The notes under the pieces are model-generated. The model was not told where the DNA came from. It ran no database searches and saw only the letters and a program-made list of their open reading frames with translations. The position numbers were made by a program, and so were the translations under genes. Shown piece after piece: positions 49,713 through 57,848 of a DNA stretch of 64,000 bases. Origin of the DNA: Dyadobacter sp. LHD-138. GTDB lineage: Bacteria > Bacteroidota > Bacteroidia > Cytophagales > Spirosomataceae. How positions within the stretch are numbered: the stretch's first letter is position 1; the number at the start of each line of letters is the position of its first letter. The stretch spans positions 124,001 through 188,000 of the forward strand of contig NZ_JAVFVU010000013.1 of NCBI RefSeq assembly GCF_030929615.1. Reading direction: 5' to 3'.

Positions 49713-52700
49713 GGCTTTCTGAATTAGCGGTTACCATTAATTCTTTTTTGTCTTTTGGCTTAATAATGGCGATGTAAAGTACCGGAACGGTCAGCAAAGC
49801 CATCACCATCGACCAGATCACACCCACCGCGATGACACTGGCGAGCGGACTCCACATCGGCGATCCCGACAAAATCATGGGAAGAACCCCGATGGCTGCG
49901 GCCATGGCCGTCAGAAAAATAGGGCGGAGGCGTCGTCTGCCTGATTCAATGGCGGCAGTCCGTATATCCATGCCATGGGTTAACAATTCGTTGGTATGAT
50001 CCACGAGGATAATCGCGTTACGCACCACAATACCGGATAAACTGATCAGGCCGACAAAGGCCGTAAATCCAAAATTGTTATTTGTAATATATAATCCAAT
50101 CAGCGCGCCGAAAAGACTTAAAGGGATGGTCAGCATCACCAGCCCTGCCTCTTTTAAACTACGGAACTGGAACAACAGGATGAAAAAAATCAATACGAGA
50201 CTGATGGCCAAAACCACCATCATCTGACTGAATGTCTCGTTTTTGTTAAATTGCTCGCCGCCGTATTCGATACGGTAACCGGCAGGAAGTTGCAAAGCCG
50301 CAATTTTCGGCTTTACCTCCTTCACCAGGTCAGCGGGAAGCACGTCGCCTGTCGTTTCACTTAGCACAGTTAGCGTTCTAACACCGTTTCTGTGCATGAT
50401 TTTTCCGGTTTGCCACTGTGGTTTCAGCTCGGCAATTTGCCGTAGCGGTACACTGGCGTCCGTGACCGGAGAAGCCAGATAAGTATTTTCCAGATCATTG
50501 GAAGTTTGCCTGTTTTTTTCGTCAAGCCTGAAAACGATGTCCAGCGGATTGTTTCCCTCGTACATCGTAGAAACGGGAGCGCCGTTGAAGCCGGTGTAAA
50601 CCATTTGCGATATACTGCCCGTGGTAAATCCCAGGCGGTTTGCTTCGTCTTTCAACTGGATGCTGATGCCGTAATAATCTTCTTTAAAATCGGAGCGGAC
50701 CATGGCGCTTCCGTTTGCTTTTTTCAAAATATCCTGCACCTGAGCGCCGATTTGTTTTAGCCGGTTAATGTCATCGCCAACAATCCTGACCTCCACGGGC
50801 GACTTATAAGGGGAGCCCTGCTGCATCAGCTTAACCTGCGGCGAACCTTCCGGGATCAGGTTTTCGATCTTTCCTTCGAGCTCGTGGGCAAAAGTTTCAG
50901 CCGTTTTGTCGTCAGTCGTATTGATCAATATCTGCGCATAATTGGTTACTGGTACTTCCGGAGAGAAATTGTAATAGAACCGGGGCGCACTTGTGCCGGT
51001 AAAAGTGGCATAGGAAGTCACTCTTTTATCGTCTTTAATCAGTTTTTCTGCTTTAAGAATGGCCTGCTCTGTTTTATCGAGTTTGGTACCGGTTGGCATC
51101 CACAATTCGATTACAAACTGATTGCGCTCAGCCGCCGGGAAAAACTTCTGTTTGATACCCTGATAGACAAATAATGATAAAACAATGGTTGCCATACTGA
51201 ACCCAATGGTTATGGCCGAATGTTTTACGCACCAGTCCAGGGCTACGTTATAACCATTTTGCATCCGATCGAGCAGCGTGACGCGTTTTTTCTTATTGGC
51301 TGCTTCATCGTTGTGGTCATGTAAACCTTTTTTGATAAATGTGTAACAAAGCAGTGGCGTCAGGATCATTGCTACGATGAACGACGAGGCCAGGGCAATT
51401 GCTACGGTTACGGGCAACGCATGAATAAATTCTCCAACTGATCCCGTGAGGATCACCATGGGCATAAAGGAGGCAATGATCGTGACCGTCGCAGCCAGAA
51501 CGGGAACGACCAGGTCTGTCGCACTTCGCCAGGCGGCCGTCCACCGATCGATTCCTTCATCGAGCAGCTCGACATAATTATCGGCGATCACAATGGCGTC
51601 ATCCACCACCATCCCCAAAACCACAATAAGCGCGGCCAGCGAAACCTGATGCAATTCTATGCCAAAGGCATTAAGCAGCGCGAATGTCACAGCTACGGTC
51701 ATTGGTATAGCCATGGCGGCCACTGCGGCAATTCGGAGTGGAAGCAGTAAAATAACAACAATGACGACCGAGAAGATAGCCAGAAAAAACTCATGGATAA
51801 AATGTGAAATGTTTTCATCCACCAGTTTGGGCTGGTTGACAATCGTGGTAATTTTGACATCACCGGGCAGCAATTTTTTAGTTTCTTCCAATTTTTTGGT
51901 CACTTCATCGCCAAATTTCACGATATTATTTCCTTCCTGCATTTGCACCGCAAGCATCATGGCGTTATGGCCGTTGACGGTGGTTTTACTGGTTGGTTCG
52001 GCGTACTCGCGGGTGATATTGGCAATGTCGCCCAGCCGTATCAATTCTCCTGTTTTGGATGAACCGACAATCTGGTTGGCGATTTCGTTTTCCGTGTTGT
52101 AATAGCCGGAAGTATAAAGCGGTGTTTGGCTGCTGGCAGTTTTAATATCACCGGTTGGACTGATCACATTTTGTGATTGCAGGACCTGAACCACCTGCGA
52201 CAATTTAACGCCGTATTGTGATAGTTTTTCAGAATTTGAAGTCACCGTAAGCTGTTCCTTTTGCTCGCCAATCCGTTTTATTTTGGACACGGATTTAATC
52301 GTACGGAGGTTATCTTCCAGTTTTTGGATATAATCTTTCAGCTGCGAATAAGTGGCGTTATCACTTTCAATTCCGATCACGAGTGCTTCTGTATCGCCGA
52401 AATCAGAGTTTACAATCGGTCCTTTTACGCCTTTGGGGAAATCGACCGTCCGGGCTACGAGCAGCTGATGCCGTAGTTTACTCCAAAAGACATCCGGGTT
52501 TTTGACATTTTCACCCAGCTCGACATTCACAACAACCATCCCGTCCTGAGACGTCGAGTAGGTTTTGTCCTTTCTTATTTCTTCAAACTGAAAAAGATAT
52601 TGTTCCAGTTTTTTGGTCACCTGATCCTCTACCTGCGTGGAATTTGCACCCGGATAAAAGGCCAGAACGAGTCCTTGTCTGACTGTAATTTTCGGATCCT

Positions 52701-52806
52701 CGCGGCGTGGCATGTTCAAAAGCGAATTCACTCCAACCGCAAAGACCAGAAGCAATACCGACAGGGTTACCTGCGGATATTTTAAAGATGATTTTACGAA
52801 ATTCAT
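49702..52806 (-). CDS. RND-family efflux pump (inner-membrane permease)
   Basis: A 1034-residue RND transporter, close to the usual length. Twelve membrane segments are expected, with two large periplasmic loops after the first and seventh. Visible marks are the start 'TLSVLLLVFAVGVNSLLNMP', 'GANSTQVEDQVTKKLEQYLF', motif A/D with the proton-relay aspartates 'VLGMVVDDAIVIADNYVELL' and the C-terminal 'FVGLISLSGIVVRNAIILVD'. The substrate class is not clear, but the sequence looks closer to the HAE (drug and hydrophobe) type than to the heavy-metal type. It lies eight bases after the adaptor gene. Confidence 0.95.
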   Translation of the reverse strand: MNFVKSSLKYPQVTLSVLLLVFAVGVNSLLNMPRREDPKITVRQGLVLAFYPGANSTQVEDQVTKKLEQYLFQFEEIRKDKTYSTSQDGMVVVNVELGENVKNPDVFWSKLRHQLLVARTVDFPKGVKGPIVNSDFGDTEALVIGIESDNATYSQLKDYIQKLEDNLRTIKSVSKIKRIGEQKEQLTVTSNSEKLSQYGVKLSQVVQVLQSQNVISPTGDIKTASSQTPLYTSGYYNTENEIANQIVGSSKTGELIRLGDIANITREYAEPTSKTTVNGHNAMMLAVQMQEGNNIVKFGDEVTKKLEETKKLLPGDVKITTIVNQPKLVDENISHFIHEFFLAIFSVVIVVILLLPLRIAAVAAMAIPMTVAVTFALLNAFGIELHQVSLAALIVVLGMVVDDAIVIADNYVELLDEGIDRWTAAWRSATDLVVPVLAATVTIIASFMPMVILTGSVGEFIHALPVTVAIALASSFIVAMILTPLLCYTFIKKGLHDHNDEAANKKKRVTLLDRMQNGYNVALDWCVKHSAITIGFSMATIVLSLFVYQGIKQKFFPAAERNQFVIELWMPTGTKLDKTEQAILKAEKLIKDDKRVTSYATFTGTSAPRFYYNFSPEVPVTNYAQILINTTDDKTAETFAHELEGKIENLIPEGSPQVKLMQQGSPYKSPVEVRIVGDDINRLKQIGAQVQDILKKANGSAMVRSDFKEDYYGISIQLKDEANRLGFTTGSISQMVYTGFNGAPVSTMYEGNNPLDIVFRLDEKNRQTSNDLENTYLASPVTDASVPLRQIAELKPQWQTGKIMHRNGVRTLTVLSETTGDVLPADLVKEVKPKIAALQLPAGYRIEYGGEQFNKNETFSQMMVVLAISLVLIFFILLFQFRSLKEAGLVMLTIPLSLFGALIGLYITNNNFGFTAFVGLISLSGIVVRNAIILVDHTNELLTHGMDIRTAAIESGRRRLRPIFLTAMAAAIGVLPMILSGSPMWSPLASVIAVGVIWSMVMALLTVPVLYIAIIKPKDKKELMVTANSESHEN

Positions 52807-52814
52807 GGCTTTGG

Positions 52815-53849
52815 TTATTTGTTGATGGAAATGGAAGCGCCGTCCGTCAGTTTATTCTGACCGGCTGTTACGACGCGGTCGTTTTCGTTGATACCGGAGG
52901 TGATTTCGATCTGATTGTCGATCAACTGGCCAACACTGATCTTCCTTTTCAGGGCAACTTTTCTTTCCGTATCTGCCACAAACACATAACTCTGATTGTC
53001 AAGATCGTGGAGGACCGCCTCTGTTGGCAGTACAAGCGCGTTTTTGTTTTGGTTTGAGGCGAGTTTTACTTCTGCGATCATACCAGGACGGATGAGTAAT
53101 TTTGGGTTGTCCAGCGCAATTTTAATGGTAAAAGCGCGGGAAGCAGCATCCGCGGCGGATCCGACTTCGGTCACTTTTCCCGTGAAAGTTTCGCTTAGTG
53201 AAGATACCAGAACCTTGGCCTGCTGGCCGAGTTTGATGTTATGAAGCTCACTTTCCGGTATATACGCGTTGACCTTGACCGTACGAATATCCGAGACTAC
53301 AAAAAGCGGTGTACCCACGCCCGTAATTTCTCCGACTTCACTCATTTTTTTTAGCATTACGCCGCTGATCGGAGAAAATAATTTGGTATCGGAAAGATTT
53401 TTAGCATGCAGCTTTTCCTGTGCTTTAGCCTGTTGCAAGGTAAAATTCACTTTAGCAAAATCACTTTCACTAAGGCTTTTACGATCGTACATGACTTTAA
53501 GCCGGTTGTATTCATCCTGCACCTGGCTCACCTGCACGTCGGCTATTTCCTTGGCAATGCTGTAATTACCCGGATCGAGGCTTGAGAGTAACTGTCCCTT
53601 CGACACCAGCTGCCCTTCTCCAGCAGCAATGTAATTGATCTTGCCGGCTACCATAAAACCGAGTCTTACCGTTTTATTGCCTTCAATATTCCCGCTGATG
53701 GATATCTGATTGTTGGTGGAAATTTTCCTGACCTGATCCGTTACCACGGGAATAGCGGCTTCTGGCGCCTTAGCCTGATCGTTTTGCTTTTGGCAGGAGG
53801 TGATCAGGGCAGCAAAAATGAGGATTGGATAAATACGATGACTTTTCAT
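52815..53849 (-). CDS. RND efflux periplasmic adaptor lipoprotein
   Basis: A 344-residue membrane-fusion protein. The leader ends in a lipobox ('ALITSCQK', Cys19). The order is beta-barrel strands, lipoyl half ('VAGKINYIAAGEGQLVSKGQ'), helical hairpin ('VQDEYNRLKVMYDRKSLSES'), lipoyl half ('LFSPISGVMLKKMSEVGEIT') and C-terminal barrel ('ALVLPTEAVLHDLDNQSYVF'). It links the inner-membrane pump to the TolC-like channel. As the first gene of the operon it is preceded by a candidate promoter and an FNR-type palindrome, which suggests control by a Crp/Fnr regulator. Confidence 0.93.
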   Translation of the reverse strand: MKSHRIYPILIFAALITSCQKQNDQAKAPEAAIPVVTDQVRKISTNNQISISGNIEGNKTVRLGFMVAGKINYIAAGEGQLVSKGQLLSSLDPGNYSIAKEIADVQVSQVQDEYNRLKVMYDRKSLSESDFAKVNFTLQQAKAQEKLHAKNLSDTKLFSPISGVMLKKMSEVGEITGVGTPLFVVSDIRTVKVNAYIPESELHNIKLGQQAKVLVSSLSETFTGKVTEVGSAADAASRAFTIKIALDNPKLLIRPGMIAEVKLASNQNKNALVLPTEAVLHDLDNQSYVFVADTERKVALKRKISVGQLIDNQIEITSGINENDRVVTAGQNKLTDGASISINK

Positions 53850-53880
53850 GTTGACGATCTCTTGGTTTGAATTCCAGGTG

Positions 53881-53888
53881 CAAAGGTG
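53881..53888 (-). promoter_or_regulatory. -7 promoter element of the efflux operon
   Basis: On the minus strand CACCTTTG resembles the Bacteroidota -7 element TAnnTTTG with one mismatch, and lies about 30 bases before the adaptor start. The same CACCTTTGC form is found before the Crp/Fnr gene. A transcription start near 53875 is inferred. Confidence 0.45.
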
Positions 53889-53910
53889 GCTTGGTTTTAC
53901 TGCTTTGCTT

Positions 53911-53924
53911 TTGATCTAAATCAA
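53911..53924. promoter_or_regulatory. FNR/CRP-type binding site
   Basis: TTGATCTAAATCAA is an exact match to the FNR consensus TTGATnnnnATCAA, extended by further T and A pairs on both sides. Its centre (about 53917.5) lies close to 42 bases upstream of the start point expected from the -7 element at 53881-53888. That is the classic distance for activation by Crp/Fnr proteins. A Crp/Fnr-family gene lies about 600 bases away. Binding has not been shown; this is inferred from the sequence match and position. Confidence 0.65.
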
Positions 53925-54060
53925 AAAGTAACCTAATATCCATATTTTATTTACGTAGTAAAAGAATTTACCCGACAGTGTGAATAAAAATGTTTACGCC
54001 ACCCGAATAAAAATTTCATGGCAATCAAAAAGGGTGACTAACTGCCGCAACGCCACCAGC

Positions 54061-54252
54061 CGTTCCTATGGAATGATATTTTTCAATTTCCATATCATGG
54101 CTACCGCGGCGGACCGCCAACGAAATGTTCCTATGGGAACAAAAACATCGATTAGAAGAAAACTTTTAAACATCCTTATGTCCTTGTCCCATCGGGACAT
54201 TTCGTTGGTAGCAGAGATGATAGGTCGATGTGGTTTTCGTTCCCTGGGAACG
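54061..54252. repeat. cluster of four palindromes
   Basis: Four short stems lie in 190 bases: near 54061-54075 (CGTTCC/GGAATG), 54126-54141 (TGTTCC/GGAACA), 54185-54199 (TGTCCC/GGGACA) and 54238-54252 (CGTTCCC/GGGAACG). The second and third are also flanked by a perfect 12-base inverted pair, CCAACGAAATGT (54117-54128) and ACATTTCGTTGG (54197-54208), so the whole can fold as a larger branched structure. It resembles extragenic palindromic repeats rather than a gene. Confidence 0.7.
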
Positions 54253-54505
54253 TTTCGTGTATTGATATGAGCCATTCATTCATTACAGGTAGTGCCTTGC
54301 TTTACGCCACCGGAGATCATTTTGTAGCGATAATAAAAGCTGGATTTTGAAGCAAAAAACCAGCCATTAGGAATGAAGAGAATCTTAATTGATTCGTTAA
54401 ATTTAGGATAATGAGATGATTAAAGAAAATCTTTGGGTAACGTAAAAAATGTTTTCTACACGAAGTGGATTTTAAGTAATTTTTTATAAAAATGCTTGCG
54501 GGGAT

Positions 54506-55066
54506 TCATTTTCCTGCCCGGATTCTGCTTAATGTTTCCTGTGTGATACCCAGATAAGAGGCAATATTGCCCAAGGGGACGCGCAGCATAATGTCGGGGA
54601 ATTTTTCCAGCATGGAATTATAACGTTCCTGGGCAGATTGAAACTGGATGGAATAAAGTTTATCAGAAAAGGTTTTGATCGCGTTGACCATCACAATGCG
54701 GCTCAGTTTTTGTAGCGGATTCGATTTGTCAAAATACTTTTCAAGATCCTGGTAACTAATGGTTCGGACGACACTTTCTTCCAATATTTCGGCGCCGTAG
54801 GGTGACGCGGTGTCGTAAAATATGCTTTCTATGGATAGAAAAAATGCGCCTTCGGAAATGAAAGAGTGGGTAATGTCCTTCCCGTCCTTGATGTAAAAAG
54901 TTCGGGCTATACCTTTTTCCAGATAAAATACTTTTTGTGAAAAGTTATCAGGTTGCACCAGTTTATGGTTTTTGGGATATGTCTCCCGTCGGAAAGCGTT
55001 ATTGATCTCCGCCTCCATTTCCGGCGATAACGAAATATGCTGTTTGGTAAAACTGATTAATTCCAT
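54506..55066 (-). CDS. Crp/Fnr-family transcriptional regulator
   Basis: A 186-residue regulator of the short Bacteroidota Crp/Fnr type. Residues about 20-120 form the cyclic-nucleotide-binding-like beta-roll ('VQPDNFSQKVFYLEKGIART', 'SFISEGAFFLSIESIFYD'). The C-terminal region is a helix-turn-helix ending ('VPLGNIASYLGITQETLSRI'). No cysteine cluster for an iron-sulphur centre is visible, so it does not sense oxygen as E. coli FNR does. It is a good candidate to bind the FNR-type palindrome at 53911-53924 before the efflux operon. A well-formed promoter precedes it. Confidence 0.88.
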   Translation of the reverse strand: MELISFTKQHISLSPEMEAEINNAFRRETYPKNHKLVQPDNFSQKVFYLEKGIARTFYIKDGKDITHSFISEGAFFLSIESIFYDTASPYGAEILEESVVRTISYQDLEKYFDKSNPLQKLSRIVMVNAIKTFSDKLYSIQFQSAQERYNSMLEKFPDIMLRVPLGNIASYLGITQETLSRIRAGK

Positions 55067-55095
55067 AAAATAAATTCTATTGGTCTCCTGGTAGG

Positions 55096-55125
55096 CAAAG
55101 GTGTTCTTTTCAAATCTAAGACAAA
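55096..55125 (-). promoter_or_regulatory. promoter of the Crp/Fnr gene
   Basis: On the minus strand TTTG (55122-55125) and CACCTTTG (55096-55103) are 18 bases apart, close to the Bacteroidota -33/-7 layout with one mismatch in the -7 box. It lies about 30 bases before the gene's start. Confidence 0.5.
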
Positions 55126-55170
55126 TCGTTTGTTATTCATGAACCGGATTAAGGTTTTGTATTAACAAAA

Positions 55171-55199
55171 AAATCAGGCACCGTTTAAGTGCCTGATTT
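55171..55199 (-). terminator. intrinsic terminator of the ABC permease gene
   Basis: Perfect 11-base arms AAATCAGGCAC (55171-55181) and GTGCCTGATTT (55189-55199) with a seven-base loop. On the minus strand the stem is followed by a run of T. It lies 30 bases after the permease stop, so it is an intrinsic terminator for that gene. Confidence 0.85.
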
Positions 55200-55228
55200 C
55201 GATTGCGTGTTCGTATTGCGAAATGCAT

Positions 55229-57649
55229 CTATTCCATTCTGATGGATTTTACCGGGTCAATCAAAGCCGTTTTGATGCTCTGATAACTGACCGTCAGTAA
55301 TGCGACGGCAACAGTCAGCGCGCCTGCAACACCGAAAATCCACCATTCAATGTTTATTTTGTACTCAAAATCCTGCAACCATTCTGTCATTAAATACCAT
55401 GCTGCCGGAGATGCAAGAATAAGCGCGATGGTCACCAGTTTTAAAAATTCGCCCGAAAGCAAGACCACGATGCTTCCGATCGAAGCGCCCAGAACTTTCC
55501 GTACACCAATTTCTTTTGTACGCTGCTGCGCGGTGAAAGTGGCCAGTCCGAAAAGCCCGAGGCAGGCGACAAATATGGTCAGGCCTGAAAATACGCCCAG
55601 TATCAACCCTGTTTTTTGTTCGGCCTGGTAGGTATTGTTAAATCTTTCATCCAAAAAGGAGTAAGAAAATGGAGCCTCCGGTTTGAACTGATTCCACTGC
55701 CGTTTCATTTGGGCCAATAATCCGCTTGCATCTTTTGCCTGCATTTTCACGATCATGGTGCCCGCATCTTTGCTCAGGACCATAACCAGTGGTGTGATTT
55801 TTTCGTGCATGGATCTGAAATGGAAATCTTTCACGACCCCTATAACCCGAAAAGTCCCTTTATTTCCCTCGTTATTGGTATTGGTGATGCGGTGATCCAG
55901 GGCATTATTTTTCCAGCCCAGCATAGCCGCAGCCGTTTCATTGAGGATAACACCCGAGGAATCATTTCCGAAATCCTTCGAGAAGTTCCGGCCAGAAGCC
56001 ATTTCCATACCCAAAGTCGGGATATAACTGGCATCAACATCGTACCTCAGGGTTTTAACCAGCTGCGTGTTTTTATCGTCCGGATAAACCATGTAATTAT
56101 TGCTGTACGATGGTCCCGCGGGAATGAAGGATGAGGAGCTAATGCTGACCACCCGTTGATCGCGCAGCAATTCCTGTTTGAATGCATCCTGATTTTTACC
56201 GAGCGCCCAAGCATCGGGAAGCACCAGCACCTGATTCTTATTGTATCCCAGTTTTTTGTTCTGGATGTATTTTAATTGCTGGTAAACTACCGTTGTGCCA
56301 ATGATTAACGTAATGGAGATAAAGAACTGAACAACAACGAGTCCGCTTCTTAAACTAATGCTGCCTTTTTCTGTTGTGACCTTACCCTTTAATACGGAAA
56401 TCGGTTTGAATGATGAAAGGAAAAACGCCGGGTAGCTGCCTGCCAATATACCGATGATCAGTCCGAATAAAAGCAGCTGAGGTAGAAATGCGGAGATTTG
56501 GCTGAACTGCATATTCAGGTTTTTGCCAGATAGCTGATTGAAAAGTGGCAGGGCTGCGAGTCCGATGACGATGGCAAATACGAGTGCAATGGAGAACAGA
56601 AGGGTAGATTCAAGGAGAAACTGCCCGATCAATTCCTTCTTTTGCGAGCCCATCACTTTACGTACACCTACCTCCCGCGCACGTCTGGAAGCACCGGCCG
56701 TGGAAAGGTTCATGAAATTGATGCAGGCAATAACCAGCATAATCATGGCGACCGCACCAAAAATATACACGTATTTGATATCACCGTTATTCCCAAGATC
56801 ATAACCGAAATCCGAATGCAGGTGAATATCCGTAAGCGGCTGCAGGTAAAGGCCAATGTTATTTCCGCTTTTTTTGAATTCACTCATGGTTACGCCCATG
56901 GCTGTTTTTAGCTGAGGACCTACATATTTGTCAACAGCCAGAGGTAGTTTCGCTTCGAGCTTTTTATAGTCATATCCCTTCTGCAATACCAGATAGGTGA
57001 AAAACTCTGAGATCATCCAGGACGGTGATTTTGAATCTTCAAAACTGGACATGGAAGCAAAGATCTCGTAGTGAAAGTGAGAATTTTCGGGCACTTTATC
57101 GATCATGCCGGTAACCTTGAAAGGAGTTTTGGAGCCTTTAAACATGATGATTCTGCCAATCGGATCCTGACTGCCAAAATATGTTTCTGACATTTTTTTA
57201 GTTAAAACCAACGTATTGGGCTCGGCCAACGCTGTTTTTTTATCACCTTTCAAAAGAGGGAGCGTGAATACCTGGAAAAAATTGGAATCGACAAAAGCCA
57301 TATAATCTCCGGTATATTGTTTGTCCGCGATGATAACCGTTGGCGCTCCAGCCTGACGCAGACGGGTGGCTTCCAATACTTCCGGGTAATCGACTTTGAG
57401 GGTTTGAGCGGTTGGCGGCATCACATGCGCCTCGTTAATCTTTCCGCCCTGCATGGTCCCTTTGAAAATCACACGGACAATCTGGTCGGCCTTTTCATTA
57501 TACCTGTCAAAACTCAGTTCATCCAGGACATACAAGCTGATGAGCATGCAGGAAGCCAGCCCGATAGCGAGTCCGGTAATGTTGATGGCAGAAAATGCAC
57601 GGTTTCGAAGCAGATTGCGCCAGGCGATTTTGAAATAGTTTTGAAACAT
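55229..57649 (-). CDS. MacB/FtsX-type ABC transporter permease
   Basis: An 806-residue permease with two FtsX units. The first part has a membrane helix ('NRAFSAINITGLAIGLASCM'), a large periplasmic MacB_PCD domain (about residues 45-245) and three helices. A second set repeats the plan, with 'RTKEIGVRKVLGASIGSIVV' before the last helices. The first set has the matching 'RAREVGVRKVMGSQKKELIG'. Such double-unit permeases are very common in Bacteroidota and often export peptides or lipids, or act in stress responses. No ATPase gene is next to it, so it must share one encoded elsewhere. A hairpin terminator follows. Confidence 0.92.
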   Translation of the reverse strand: MFQNYFKIAWRNLLRNRAFSAINITGLAIGLASCMLISLYVLDELSFDRYNEKADQIVRVIFKGTMQGGKINEAHVMPPTAQTLKVDYPEVLEATRLRQAGAPTVIIADKQYTGDYMAFVDSNFFQVFTLPLLKGDKKTALAEPNTLVLTKKMSETYFGSQDPIGRIIMFKGSKTPFKVTGMIDKVPENSHFHYEIFASMSSFEDSKSPSWMISEFFTYLVLQKGYDYKKLEAKLPLAVDKYVGPQLKTAMGVTMSEFKKSGNNIGLYLQPLTDIHLHSDFGYDLGNNGDIKYVYIFGAVAMIMLVIACINFMNLSTAGASRRAREVGVRKVMGSQKKELIGQFLLESTLLFSIALVFAIVIGLAALPLFNQLSGKNLNMQFSQISAFLPQLLLFGLIIGILAGSYPAFFLSSFKPISVLKGKVTTEKGSISLRSGLVVVQFFISITLIIGTTVVYQQLKYIQNKKLGYNKNQVLVLPDAWALGKNQDAFKQELLRDQRVVSISSSSFIPAGPSYSNNYMVYPDDKNTQLVKTLRYDVDASYIPTLGMEMASGRNFSKDFGNDSSGVILNETAAAMLGWKNNALDHRITNTNNEGNKGTFRVIGVVKDFHFRSMHEKITPLVMVLSKDAGTMIVKMQAKDASGLLAQMKRQWNQFKPEAPFSYSFLDERFNNTYQAEQKTGLILGVFSGLTIFVACLGLFGLATFTAQQRTKEIGVRKVLGASIGSIVVLLSGEFLKLVTIALILASPAAWYLMTEWLQDFEYKINIEWWIFGVAGALTVAVALLTVSYQSIKTALIDPVKSIRME

Positions 57650-57818
57650 GATATAAAGATAAGGTCTCTGACCTGAAAATAGTCTATAATTATGCCATGA
57701 GGTTTAGTGTATTGATTATTAGGTGTTTGTGGTTTCATAGGATCTGGGTTTTGTTCACATGCGTACGAACGGTGTCCGATATCGAACGAGGCAATGTTCC
57801 GGGGCATGCTTAAATTTT

Positions 57819-57826
57819 TAGTTTTG
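57819..57826 (+). promoter_or_regulatory. -7 promoter element of the SulP gene
   Basis: TAGTTTTG matches the Bacteroidota -7 consensus TAnnTTTG exactly and lies 22 bases before the ATG at 57849, giving a short leader. No clear TTTG is found at the -33 position. Confidence 0.5.
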
Positions 57827-57848
57827 CACTCAAATTTCATTTCAAAGG

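Larger units (their letters stand above)
53850..54505. other. regulatory and repeat-bearing gap
   Basis: About 650 bases with no gene. The part next to the efflux operon holds the promoter and FNR-type site. The middle (54061-54252) holds a cluster of palindromes. The part next to the Crp/Fnr gene is AT-rich and shows nothing further. Short frames inside the palindrome cluster are not likely to be genes. Confidence 0.7.

Noticed and set aside
53980..54275. Short frames on both strands within the palindrome cluster
   Set aside because: They are made of the repeats themselves and read differently on each strand; no protein-like pattern.
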